From: an uncultured Bacteroidales bacterium
GTDB taxonomy: Bacteria; Bacteroidota; Bacteroidia; Bacteroidales; Muribaculaceae
Direction: 5' to 3'
Assembly (NCBI GenBank): GCA_958418815.1
Contig: CATZGB010000011.1
Location: 1-64,000 of the forward strand
DNA length: 64,000 bases
Shown here: piece after piece, positions 1 through 7,874 of the stretch
How the letters are laid out: each line of letters starts with the position of its first letter
Numbering within the stretch: position 1 is the stretch's first letter
Made by a program: the position numbers and the translations under genes
The notes under the pieces: generated by a model
The model's database searches: none
Told to the model about the DNA's origin: nothing
What the model saw: only the letters and a program-made list of their open reading frames with translations

Positions 1-8
1 AAGCTAAT

Positions 9-44
9 GCCGACTTGAAAATCTATAATCAAGTCGGCTTTTTT
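9..44 (+). terminator. Rho-independent terminator of an off-window gene
   Basis: A 10-bp perfect stem (9-18 with 29-38) is followed by six T residues on the plus strand. It has no T-run on the minus strand, so it should end transcription of a plus-strand gene lying left of the window. Confidence 0.75.
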
Positions 45-69
45 CGGACGGATACTGTAATGCATCGCA

Positions 70-2142
70 TCAGTGCATTCTTTTGAGTAGATTATATGAA
101 GGCACAATGCCAAGTTCTCCCGCTTTCGACAGGTTAGAGGCCCCCTCAACCCGGTTGCCCAACTGGAAATAGACATAAGCCAGATTGTAATAAGCCTCAC
201 CCATGTCAGGTTTTAGTTCCAGAGCCTTGCGGTAAGCCGCGATGGCCGAGGTGAGGTCGCCAAGCTCCACAAGCGCGTTGGCCTTGTCATAATGGGCGAA
301 CGCGAGACGTGGCGACAATTCCACCGCACGGTCAAAATCAGAAATCACATTGCGAAGTTCCATCTTGACATCCGGCCCCTGCGTCGCGCCGGCGTTCATG
401 CCTGATGTCGCGCCGCCAGGCTGGTATCCGCCGCCCGACATCAACATATCATGGCGGGCCACCCCGCGCATGAAATACGCGAGCGCGAAGTCGGGCGTGA
501 GCGCAATCGCCTTGTCAAGGTCGGCGATAGCCGCCGGATAATTACGCAAGGTCACATAATCCATCGCCCTGCCAAAGAAATCAATCGCCCTTGGCTCATT
601 GGAGGCCATATACCTGTTATAATTCTCCACCGACTGGAAATGCCGGTCAAGCAGCTGTTCGTCGGCGGGGGTAAGCCCACGGTTGCCCACCATCAACAAG
701 AAGGGCAGCATACGCGTAGCGTTCAGGTCATCGACCTCCTTGATATAACTTCTGGCATCAGTGGCTGTATTGGCCGATGATGAGTAATACCCCAATGCGA
801 ACATCGGCTCGAGGGATATTCTCCGGTCACGGTCTTGCACCTTGCCCCGTATTCCCTGGTTAAGAAAATCCTGTTGCAGGTCGACATCGCTGTCCATTGT
901 CCGCAGGGCAGTGAACCGCCGGGCGACAGATTCAGCAGACAACTCCTCCTCGCGGCCTCCAGTCCTCCCGTCAACCGAATCTCGGACATTCCCTGCGCCA
1001 GCGACATCATTCCCCTCCACGGCTGTCCCTCCCGGGGGCAATGCCTTGGCCATAGCCAGCGCACGCTTGTAATCAGTCTCGGCGGCCGACATCTTCCCTT
1101 GGCTGCGGTAGATGTCAGAGCGCATATAAAGGGCCTCCGGCAGTTCGGGGAAACGCTCAATCAGCCTGTTGACATCCTCAAGCGCCTTGGGGTAGTTGCG
1201 GGTCTCGCTGTAAAGCAACACCCTGTTGTACAACGCCCGGTAATCCTCCGGATCAAGTTCAAGCACCCGCGAGAAATCAGCGATAGCGCGGTCATTGTCG
1301 CGGCTCTCCATCCTGAGCAATCCCCGGTTGTATATCGCGGCGGAATTCAGCGGATCGAGCTGGATGGCATAATCATAATCGGCCATTGCACCGAAATAAT
1401 CGTCACGGTTGTATCTCAGGAACGCACGGTTGACATACAGGTTCCCCTCCTTGGGTTCCAGACGTATCGCCTCGGAAATATCCTGCTCCGCACTCTCGTA
1501 ACCAGCAGGTGAAGACATCTCCAACGAGGCCCTTATGACATAGGCATAAGCGAGTTTTGCCGAAATCCCGAGAGCGCGGTCAAGGTCGGCCATAGCCCCG
1601 ACAGTATCAGTTTGCTCGGCTTTCAGGCGCGCACGCGCCACATAAGCGTTGGCATATCCGGGATGAGTCTCAAGCAATCCGTCAAACACCACCATCGCGC
1701 TGTCGGCCTTGCCAAGTTGCTGCAAAGCCAGGGCCTTGTTGAACAAGAGATTGCGATTGTTTGGCAACAGAGAGGAGGCATGGTCGTAGTCCTCTACCGC
1801 TTCCTGGTATTGTCCCATGTTCTGCCGCGCCACACCCCTGACCTCATAAGCCTCCGGGATGAACGGGTTTCGGCTGATGGCCTCTGACGCATCCGTCTCA
1901 GCTCCCCGGTAATCCTCCAGGTTCAACTTGGCGATGGCCCTAAGGAAATAAGGCTGCGCGAGATAAGGCTTGGCAGCTATGGCCCGGTTGAAATACTGTA
2001 TCGACAGTATATAGTCGTCAAAGTAGAGCGCGTTCTGCCCCACTTTGACAATCTGCTCGGCATTGATCTGCGCGACGGCCTGGACCATCCCGGCCAACGC
2101 CACCATCACCGACAAAACATATAGTCTGATTTTTTGTTTCAT
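70..2142 (-). CDS. Periplasmic tetratricopeptide-repeat (TPR) protein
   Basis: The 690-aa product begins with a signal peptide (MKQKIRLYVLSVMVALAGMV, cleavage probably after VAQ) followed by a long array of TPR helices of the type 'A..DY..AI.L.P..A.AY..R', with about 10 repeats before a less regular linker (roughly residues 370-440) and four more at the C terminus. TPRs form superhelical scaffolds for protein-protein contacts; the partner is not known. A start at 2199 is possible in frame, but the -7 box at 2178-2185 lies inside that extension, so 2142 is preferred. Such periplasmic TPR proteins are very common in Bacteroidales. No enzymatic domain is visible. Confidence 0.85.
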   Translation of the reverse strand: MKQKIRLYVLSVMVALAGMVQAVAQINAEQIVKVGQNALYFDDYILSIQYFNRAIAAKPYLAQPYFLRAIAKLNLEDYRGAETDASEAISRNPFIPEAYEVRGVARQNMGQYQEAVEDYDHASSLLPNNRNLLFNKALALQQLGKADSAMVVFDGLLETHPGYANAYVARARLKAEQTDTVGAMADLDRALGISAKLAYAYVIRASLEMSSPAGYESAEQDISEAIRLEPKEGNLYVNRAFLRYNRDDYFGAMADYDYAIQLDPLNSAAIYNRGLLRMESRDNDRAIADFSRVLELDPEDYRALYNRVLLYSETRNYPKALEDVNRLIERFPELPEALYMRSDIYRSQGKMSAAETDYKRALAMAKALPPGGTAVEGNDVAGAGNVRDSVDGRTGGREEELSAESVARRFTALRTMDSDVDLQQDFLNQGIRGKVQDRDRRISLEPMFALGYYSSSANTATDARSYIKEVDDLNATRMLPFLLMVGNRGLTPADEQLLDRHFQSVENYNRYMASNEPRAIDFFGRAMDYVTLRNYPAAIADLDKAIALTPDFALAYFMRGVARHDMLMSGGGYQPGGATSGMNAGATQGPDVKMELRNVISDFDRAVELSPRLAFAHYDKANALVELGDLTSAIAAYRKALELKPDMGEAYYNLAYVYFQLGNRVEGASNLSKAGELGIVPSYNLLKRMH

Positions 2143-2177
2143 AAGCAACGGAAGAGACATCTCCCTTTTTCCATCCA

Positions 2178-2185
2178 CAAATTTA
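2178..2185 (-). promoter_or_regulatory. -7 box TAAATTTG for the TPR gene
   Basis: On the minus strand TAAATTTG matches the Bacteroidetes -7 consensus TAnnTTTG. It places the transcription start near 2174 and supports translation from 2142. No clear -33 TTTG is seen. Confidence 0.5.
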
Positions 2186-2206
2186 CGAAATCCCGCCAAT
2201 ATTCCT

Positions 2207-2214
2207 TATATTTG
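2207..2214 (+). promoter_or_regulatory. -7 box TATATTTG for the DUF695 gene
   Basis: TATATTTG on the plus strand matches TAnnTTTG and sits 50 bp before the preferred start at 2265. Together with the minus-strand box at 2178-2185 it forms a compact divergent promoter region. Confidence 0.5.
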
Positions 2215-2264
2215 CAGGTAAATAAATCACAATGCCAGCCAACGCCGGCAAAAAAGATTCCAAC

Positions 2265-2693
2265 ATGACAGAACTCCAGGGACAATGGCAGACATATCCC
2301 GCCGAAAGCACTGAGAACGACCGCACGATTATCGTAACAGTCAGGACTGACATCGAAAAATTCCGGGAAAACCCACGCTTCCTCTACAGGATGACAATCG
2401 CGTGGCCATACCAGGGAGGTACCGACGGTATGCCCGACGAGCCTACCTCCGAACTGATGGAGCAGGCCACAGACCTGCTCGCCGAGACATTCCGTAAAGA
2501 CCCCGTGGCCGTGCTGACCGAAATCTCAACCGGCGACGACCGCCGCGAATGGGTGTTCCAGACCCAGAGCCTCGGCATCTTCAACAAGAAGATAAACCAG
2601 GCCCTGCAGTCGCTTCCCCTTCTTCCTCTGGAATTTGAGGCAGAGGAAGACCCTGAATGGGAACTTTACACCGAGGGGTTGCCAGAAATCTGA
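2265..2693 (+). CDS. DUF695 family protein
   Basis: This 142-aa soluble protein resembles the DUF695 family: it opens with a W-x-T-Y-P-A-E segment, then a strand-rich region with the conserved 'R.TIAWPY' block and an acidic C terminus. There is no signal peptide or membrane segment, so it should be cytoplasmic. Function is unknown. An upstream in-frame ATG at 2232 would add 11 residues of low-complexity character; 2265 was chosen because the family similarity begins there. It is transcribed divergently from the TPR gene and converges on the FAD-oxidoreductase gene 34 bp downstream. Confidence 0.75.
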   Translation: MTELQGQWQTYPAESTENDRTIIVTVRTDIEKFRENPRFLYRMTIAWPYQGGTDGMPDEPTSELMEQATDLLAETFRKDPVAVLTEISTGDDRREWVFQTQSLGIFNKKINQALQSLPLLPLEFEAEEDPEWELYTEGLPEI

Positions 2694-2706
2694 CCACGCC
2701 CACAAC

Positions 2707-2736
2707 GTGGTATCATTCTTTGTGGTATCATTCTTT
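2707..2736. repeat. 15-bp perfect tandem duplication
   Basis: GTGGTATCATTCTTT occurs twice head to tail (2707-2721 and 2722-2736). The right copy carries the TGA stop codon (2728-2730) of the minus-strand FAD-oxidoreductase gene, so the duplication leaves that protein unchanged and adds 15 bp to the short space between two convergent genes. Confidence 0.9.
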
Positions 2737-4299
2737 GATGACACCTGCGAGCGACGCGGCGCAACGGTCGCCGTCAATGGCTGCGGAGACTATACCGCCG
2801 GCATATCCCGCGCCCTCTCCGCATGGATAGAGACCGTCGATTTCAATATGGGTCAGCTTTTCAGAATCACGCGGAATCCTCACCGGGGAGGAGGTGCGCG
2901 TCTCCGCACCAATCACAGCCGCCTCGCGGGTGAGATAGCCTCTTGATTTTCTGCCGAACTCACGGAATCCTTCCCTGAGACGGTCGGCGACAAATCCGGG
3001 CAAAAGCTTGTCGAGACGCGCCGGATGTATACCCGGCGCATAAGAGGTCGACGGCAAGGATGTCGAGTCCCGACCTTCGACGAAGTCAGTCAGCCGCTGG
3101 GCGGGCGCGTTTTGGGTGCCTCCCGCATCCTCTGAAAACCGTGCCTCTATATCTTCCTGGAATTTCATCACCTTCAGGTTGCCGTAATCATCATACTCAG
3201 ACAGGTCTTCAGGCAACACCTCGACCACCATACCGGAATTGGCCCACTTTGTGCCACGCGACGCCGGAGACATCCCGTTTACCACAAGTTGCCCAGGAGC
3301 AGTGGCCGCCGGGATAATGAATCCTCCGGGGCACATGCAGAACGAATACACGCCCCGCCCGCCGACACGGGTAAGCATGGAATATTCAGCCGGAGGCAGA
3401 AACTTGCCTCTCCCTTTCGGACTGTGATACTGTATGCGGTCAATGAGTTCCTGTGGATGCTCCACTCTCACCCCGACTGCGATACCTTTCGGTTCGATTT
3501 TTATCTTGTCCTCCTCAAGACGACGGTAGACATCGCGGGCAGAATGCCCAGTGGCCAGAATCACCGGGCCATTGATTTCCTCGCCTGAGGCGGTCACCAC
3601 CCCTTTTACGCGTCCAGCCTCGATGACCAGCCTCTCCACACGGGTCTGGAACCTCACCTCTCCCCCACATTTTATAATTCTCTCCCTGATGCCCCTTATC
3701 ACCTGCGGGAGCCGGTCTGTACCTATGTGGGGATGCGCGTCGACAAGGATATCCTCCTTCGCCCCGTGCTGCACCAGGACATTGAGGATTTTCTCCACCG
3801 GGCCTCTTTTCTTGCTTCGTGTGTAAAGTTTGCCGTCGGAATACGCTCCGGCGCCCCCCTCCCCGAAACAATAGTTTGAATCAGGATCAACCACATTCTC
3901 ACGCGACAGGCGCGCCATGTCCTTGCTCCTGTCCTCCACCGATTTGCCCCTTTCGAGCAAAATCGGCCTTACCCCCTCCTCTATCAGGCGCAAGGAAGCG
4001 AACAGTCCGGCCGGTCCGGCCCCGACCACTATTGCTGATGGCGCGTCGGCAGGCAATTCGCGATACTCTACCGGCGACAGAATTGAATCGTCAGGTCGCG
4101 GCTCACTGTCAAGAAACACATCCACCGTCAGATTGACCATCACCCGCCTTTGACGGGCGTCAATTGACCTCTTTACAATCCTTAGTTCCTTTATGCGGTT
4201 GATATCCACACCCATACGGGTGGAGACATCGGCCAAAAGGCGTAAACGGGTACCGGCAGTTTCCGGATCAACCCTCAACTGAAGTGTTGTCTTCGACAT
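2728..4299 (-). CDS. FAD-dependent oxidoreductase (COG2509-type NAD(FAD)-utilizing dehydrogenase)
   Basis: The 523-aa product carries a short N-terminal alpha/beta domain (about 1-65), then a dinucleotide-binding motif 'VVGAGPAGLFASL' that should bind FAD, a central substrate domain with 'MCPGGFIIPAAT', and the C-terminal FAD contact 'CGEGAGYAGGIVSAAIDG'. This order is that of the large uncharacterised flavoprotein family often annotated as NAD(FAD)-utilizing dehydrogenase. The substrate is unknown. Translation is taken from 4299 rather than from the in-frame ATG 90 bp upstream, because that extension lies inside the MATE gene; the real start is 4 bp after the MATE stop, implying one operon. 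A duplicated 15-mer surrounds its stop codon. Confidence 0.85.
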   Translation of the reverse strand: MSKTTLQLRVDPETAGTRLRLLADVSTRMGVDINRIKELRIVKRSIDARQRRVMVNLTVDVFLDSEPRPDDSILSPVEYRELPADAPSAIVVGAGPAGLFASLRLIEEGVRPILLERGKSVEDRSKDMARLSRENVVDPDSNYCFGEGGAGAYSDGKLYTRSKKRGPVEKILNVLVQHGAKEDILVDAHPHIGTDRLPQVIRGIRERIIKCGGEVRFQTRVERLVIEAGRVKGVVTASGEEINGPVILATGHSARDVYRRLEEDKIKIEPKGIAVGVRVEHPQELIDRIQYHSPKGRGKFLPPAEYSMLTRVGGRGVYSFCMCPGGFIIPAATAPGQLVVNGMSPASRGTKWANSGMVVEVLPEDLSEYDDYGNLKVMKFQEDIEARFSEDAGGTQNAPAQRLTDFVEGRDSTSLPSTSYAPGIHPARLDKLLPGFVADRLREGFREFGRKSRGYLTREAAVIGAETRTSSPVRIPRDSEKLTHIEIDGLYPCGEGAGYAGGIVSAAIDGDRCAASLAGVIKE

Positions 4300-4303
4300 T
4301 GGT

Positions 4304-5722
4304 TTATTTTGAAGATATTGGACTGTTTTCAACCCTGCGGGCAGCGATTTCCTTCTTGTGGCGATGAACCACAAACAACAGTGTGGCAACCGCCACTATG
4401 AACGCCAACAGATCTGAGCCACACATTGAGGCCCACACCCCCTTGATGCCCCATATCCTTGGGAACACCCACAGGAAAGGCAGCAGGAAAATCAGCTGAC
4501 GCGTGAGCGACAGGAATATCGAGATGGCTGGCTTGCCAATCGACTGGAAATAATTCTGTATCACAATCTGGCAACCCACCACGGGATAAAACATGAAATA
4601 AATCCTGAATCCGTTGTTGGCGATTTCGATAAGCCGCGCGTCAGTGGTGAACATACGGCTGATGGTGTCAGGGAAACATTCCGTGACGACACAGCCTATG
4701 ACCGTGATGCCGACACCTATCATGATACCACGGCGCAGTGTCTTCTGCACCCTGTCCCACTGGTTAGCGCCATAATTGAATCCGAGAATCGGCTGCATTC
4801 CCTGGGTCACGCCAAACACCACCATCACGAAAAACATAGTCGTGCGGTTAAGTATGCCGTATGCCCCTACGGCGAGATTGCCGTCCGCACCGCCATAATC
4901 AAGCAATGCCTTGTTGAGGAAGACCACTACCACGCAGGCAGTGACATTCATCAGAAACGGCGACAGGCCAATCGAATATATCCGTTTGATTATTGATGGA
5001 GTGAACCATCGGTTTGAACGTTTGAAATGCACAAAACTGCTTTTGGAGCAGAAGTGTATGGTCACCCACACAAATGCGGTGAACTGGCCGCACACCGAGG
5101 CAAACGCTGCCCCGGCTATCCCCCAGTCAAGCACATATATGAAGAGGGGGCACAGTATGATGTTCACCCCCACCGAAAGCAAAGCCGAGATCATGGCTTT
5201 CTTGGGATAGCCTGTCGCCCTCATAAGGTTGTTAAGGCCAATGAAGACATAAGTTATGGGGGTGCCGTAAAGTATGACCCTCATAAATTCCCGCGCATAA
5301 GGGATGGTCTCTGGTGTCGCTCCGAAGAGTACCAGTATATGGTCGAGAAACAGCAGGCTAAGTCCGCCGAACACTGCCGAATGAATGAGACACAAGACCA
5401 GCACATTGTTGATCACATCAGTGGCCCTTGAAACATTCTTCTGACCAAGGAAAATCGAACTGATTGTGGCTCCTCCGACCGCGATTAGCGTACAGAATGC
5501 CACCAACAGATTCATCAGCGGGAAAGTGATCGCAAGCCCGGCAATGGCCATAGGGCCTACACCGCGACCGATAAAGATGCTGTCGATGATATTGTACAGC
5601 GACATCGCCACCGACGCAATGATGGCCGGAACGGAATACTCCAACAGCAGTTTGCCAATCGGAAGCGTCCCGAGCGACATCGGATTCTTTGCCGAAATCT
5701 CTTTTTGCGTATCTTGACTCAC
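4304..5722 (-). CDS. MATE family multidrug/sodium antiporter
   Basis: This 472-aa integral membrane protein has about 12 hydrophobic segments arranged as two similar halves and the MATE-typical 'PAIIASVAMSLYNIIDSIFIGRGVGPMAIAGLAI' region near the N terminus (shown here only as its hallmark). MATE proteins export cationic drugs or metabolites in exchange for Na+ or H+ across the inner membrane; the substrate cannot be read from sequence. It is the first gene of a pair with the FAD-oxidoreductase. No clear TAnnTTTG box was found upstream. Confidence 0.9.
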   Translation of the reverse strand: MSQDTQKEISAKNPMSLGTLPIGKLLLEYSVPAIIASVAMSLYNIIDSIFIGRGVGPMAIAGLAITFPLMNLLVAFCTLIAVGGATISSIFLGQKNVSRATDVINNVLVLCLIHSAVFGGLSLLFLDHILVLFGATPETIPYAREFMRVILYGTPITYVFIGLNNLMRATGYPKKAMISALLSVGVNIILCPLFIYVLDWGIAGAAFASVCGQFTAFVWVTIHFCSKSSFVHFKRSNRWFTPSIIKRIYSIGLSPFLMNVTACVVVVFLNKALLDYGGADGNLAVGAYGILNRTTMFFVMVVFGVTQGMQPILGFNYGANQWDRVQKTLRRGIMIGVGITVIGCVVTECFPDTISRMFTTDARLIEIANNGFRIYFMFYPVVGCQIVIQNYFQSIGKPAISIFLSLTRQLIFLLPFLWVFPRIWGIKGVWASMCGSDLLAFIVAVATLLFVVHRHKKEIAARRVENSPISSK

Positions 5723-5800
5723 TTAATTAAACACAGTTTAAAATTCATACATCCTCCCGATGTGTATAACCCTGCGACTACCTGAAAAGTTTCCGCTCAG

Positions 5801-5833
5801 TTTGACTTATTCAGAGGATTGTTGCTAACTTTG
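5801..5833 (+). promoter_or_regulatory. Promoter of the HAD gene (TTTG-N21-TAACTTTG)
   Basis: TTTG at 5801-5804 and TAACTTTG at 5826-5833 are separated by 21 bp, matching the Bacteroidetes -33/-7 arrangement. The predicted start near 5838 gives a 5' leader of about 25 nt. Confidence 0.75.
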
Positions 5834-5862
5834 CATCCGAAACGAAAATCAGACAGAAATTC

Positions 5863-6492
5863 ATGAAATACAAGGCAGCTTTGTTTGACCTCGACGGCGT
5901 GCTCATCGACAGCGAGACGCTATACACAGGTTTCTGGGAGAAGGTGGGCAAATCTCACCATCTCCCCTCCCCGACTTTCGCATATGATATCAAGGGCACT
6001 ACCCTCAACGACATATTGACTACATATTTCCCGGAACCCGAGGTGAGGGCCGACGTGGACAGGATGCTCCACGAATTCGAGAATGAAATCGTCTACCCGG
6101 TGTTCCCCGGCGCGCTTGAGTTTGTCGACACCCTCCGCGAGGCCGGCATGAAAACCGTCATCGTCACAAGCAGCGACGACAAGAAAATGGAGTTCCTTTT
6201 CGCCCAGCATCCTGGTTTCAAAAGCCATTTCGATGCAATCGTTACCGCCGCAGACGTGACGAAATCAAAACCCGACCCGGAGCCTTACATCACAGGCGCG
6301 GCCAAGGTCGGCTGTGATGCGTCAGAATGTATCGTGTTTGAAGACTCGTTCCAGGGCCTTGAGGCCGGCCGACGCGCAGGAAGCCGTGTCATCGCGCTCG
6401 CGACCACCAATCCCGCGGCTTCCCTCCAGGGGAAAGCCGACAGGATAGTGAATTCGCTTGCCGAACTTGCCGATGATATCAGCAGGCTTTGA
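5863..6492 (+). CDS. HAD-superfamily phosphatase, beta-phosphoglucomutase-like
   Basis: The 209-aa protein has all HAD motifs: the nucleophile motif 'DLDGVLIDSE' (first Asp near residue 9), motif II 'VTSSDD', the motif III lysine in 'KSKPDPEPY', and motif IV 'FEDSFQGLEAGRRAGS'. A helical cap of about 65 residues is inserted after motif I, as in the subclass I phosphatases and beta-phosphoglucomutases. It should hydrolyse or isomerise a small phosphorylated metabolite in the cytoplasm; the substrate is not determined. Its last 14 bp overlap the 3' end of convergent nadC. Confidence 0.9.
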   Translation: MKYKAALFDLDGVLIDSETLYTGFWEKVGKSHHLPSPTFAYDIKGTTLNDILTTYFPEPEVRADVDRMLHEFENEIVYPVFPGALEFVDTLREAGMKTVIVTSSDDKKMEFLFAQHPGFKSHFDAIVTAADVTKSKPDPEPYITGAAKVGCDASECIVFEDSFQGLEAGRRAGSRVIALATTNPAASLQGKADRIVNSLAELADDISRL

Positions 6493-7324
6493 ACGACATG
6501 TCAAGCCCCTTGACCGAGTGTGTGAGCGCTCCCACTGAGATGAAGTCCACCCCGGCTTCGCCATAGGCGCGCAAGGTGTCAAGGGTGATGCCACCCGAAG
6601 ACTCCACCTCTGTGCGGCCATTGATGAGCTTGACAGCCTCGGCAGTACGTTCGGGAGTGAAATTATCAAGCATGATACGGTCTACACCCGCCTCAAGGGC
6701 CTGTTGGATTTCCTCGGTGTTGCGAGTCTCGACCTCGATTTTAAGGTCTTTTCCATTGGCCTTCATCCACTCCTTGGCCGCGCTTACGGCCTGAGGAATG
6801 CCTCCGGCAAAGTCGACATGGTTGTCTTTTATGAGTATCATGTCATAAAGCCCCATGCGGTGGTTGCCTCCGCCCCCGATTTTCACAGCCTCCTTTTCAA
6901 GGACGCGCAGACCAGGAGTGGTCTTTCGGGTATCAATCACCTTGGCCTTCAGCCCTTCAAGGCGATCCTGATAACGGGCGGTCTGGGTGGCGATACCGCT
7001 CATACGCTGCATGATGTTCAGCATAAGACGCTCGGTCTGTAGCAATGACCTGACACTGCCTTCCACCTTGAAGGCGATGTCGCCCGGTTTCACCCGGCTG
7101 CCGTCATTTATGTAGACCGTCATCTTGAGGGACGGGTCGAATTTCTCAAACACCTTGCGGGCAATATCGACCCCGGCGAGAATCCCTTCCTCCTTGACAA
7201 GCAGATGCTGCGCACCTTGTTCGTCGGCAGGGATAGTTGAGAGGGTCGTGGCGTCGCCGTCGCCCACATCCTCGGCAAACGCGAGGGTAAGCAGGTCGTC
7301 TATAAGTTCTTCGCGAGTTTTCAT
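6479..7324 (-). CDS. nadC: Nicotinate-nucleotide pyrophosphorylase (carboxylating)
   Basis: NadC converts quinolinate and PRPP to nicotinate mononucleotide, CO2 and pyrophosphate in de novo NAD synthesis. The 281-aa product shows the family blocks 'IDTRKTTPGLR' (phosphoribosyl binding), 'KIGGGGNHRMGLYDMILIKDNH', 'IEVETRN' and 'DRIMLDNF'. Alternative starts at 7381 and 7348 exist, but the -7 box at 7351-7358 lies only 2 bp from the 7348 ATG, so 7324 is the first start that leaves a leader. It is divergent from rlmH and its 3' end overlaps the HAD gene. No nadA or nadB is present in the window. Confidence 0.95.
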   Translation of the reverse strand: MKTREELIDDLLTLAFAEDVGDGDATTLSTIPADEQGAQHLLVKEEGILAGVDIARKVFEKFDPSLKMTVYINDGSRVKPGDIAFKVEGSVRSLLQTERLMLNIMQRMSGIATQTARYQDRLEGLKAKVIDTRKTTPGLRVLEKEAVKIGGGGNHRMGLYDMILIKDNHVDFAGGIPQAVSAAKEWMKANGKDLKIEVETRNTEEIQQALEAGVDRIMLDNFTPERTAEAVKLINGRTEVESSGGITLDTLRAYGEAGVDFISVGALTHSVKGLDMSFKAC

Positions 7325-7350
7325 ATGTGATATGGTGATTTTTTCCATTG

Positions 7351-7382
7351 CAAAATTACTAATTAAACCCCAACTTAACAAA
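7351..7382 (-). promoter_or_regulatory. nadC promoter (TTTG-N20-TAATTTTG)
   Basis: On the minus strand TTTG (7382-7379) and TAATTTTG (7358-7351) are 20 bp apart. The predicted start near 7346 decides the choice of the 7324 start codon for nadC. The -33 element lies immediately upstream of the rlmH start codon. Confidence 0.7.
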
Positions 7383-7387
7383 CAATC

Positions 7388-7861
7388 ATGAAAATAACCC
7401 TGATGGTGGTCGGGAAGACCGGCTCGGCCAACCTGCGCGCGGGAATCGAGGAATACAGCCGTCGCATCAACCGCTACATCCCGTTTGAAATCCTCGAATT
7501 GCCTGATGTCAAGACCTCACGCAAACTCACCGAGGAGAAACAAAAGGAATCCGAGGGGGAAATGATGCTGTCACGCATACAGCCTGGCGACACCGTGGTG
7601 CTGCTCGACGAGCGCGGACGTGAGATGACATCACGCGAATTTTCGACGTATCTGGAAAAGAAGACCCTCACTGTCCCCCGGCAGCTTTGGTTTGTCGTCG
7701 GCGGGCCCTACGGATTCTCGCCGGCCGTGTATGCCCGCGCCAACGAGAAGCTGTCACTTTCGAAAATGACATTCCCCCACGAGATGGTGAGGCTGTTCTT
7801 CACCGAACAGCTCTACCGCGCAATGACCATACAGCGCAACGAGCCATACCATCACGACTGA
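7388..7861 (+). CDS. rlmH: 23S rRNA (pseudouridine1915-N3)-methyltransferase
   Basis: RlmH is a small SPOUT methyltransferase that methylates pseudouridine 1915 of 23S rRNA in the assembled ribosome. The 157-aa length is typical. Diagnostic blocks are 'LLDERG', the SAM-knot 'FVVGGPYGFS' and the C-terminal 'PHEMVRLFFTEQLYRA' with 'EPYHH'. It stands alone between nadC (divergent) and trkH (convergent, 13 bp away). No TAnnTTTG box is obvious upstream. Confidence 0.97.
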   Translation: MKITLMVVGKTGSANLRAGIEEYSRRINRYIPFEILELPDVKTSRKLTEEKQKESEGEMMLSRIQPGDTVVLLDERGREMTSREFSTYLEKKTLTVPRQLWFVVGGPYGFSPAVYARANEKLSLSKMTFPHEMVRLFFTEQLYRAMTIQRNEPYHHD

Positions 7862-7874
7862 CCTCTCGCCGGCC

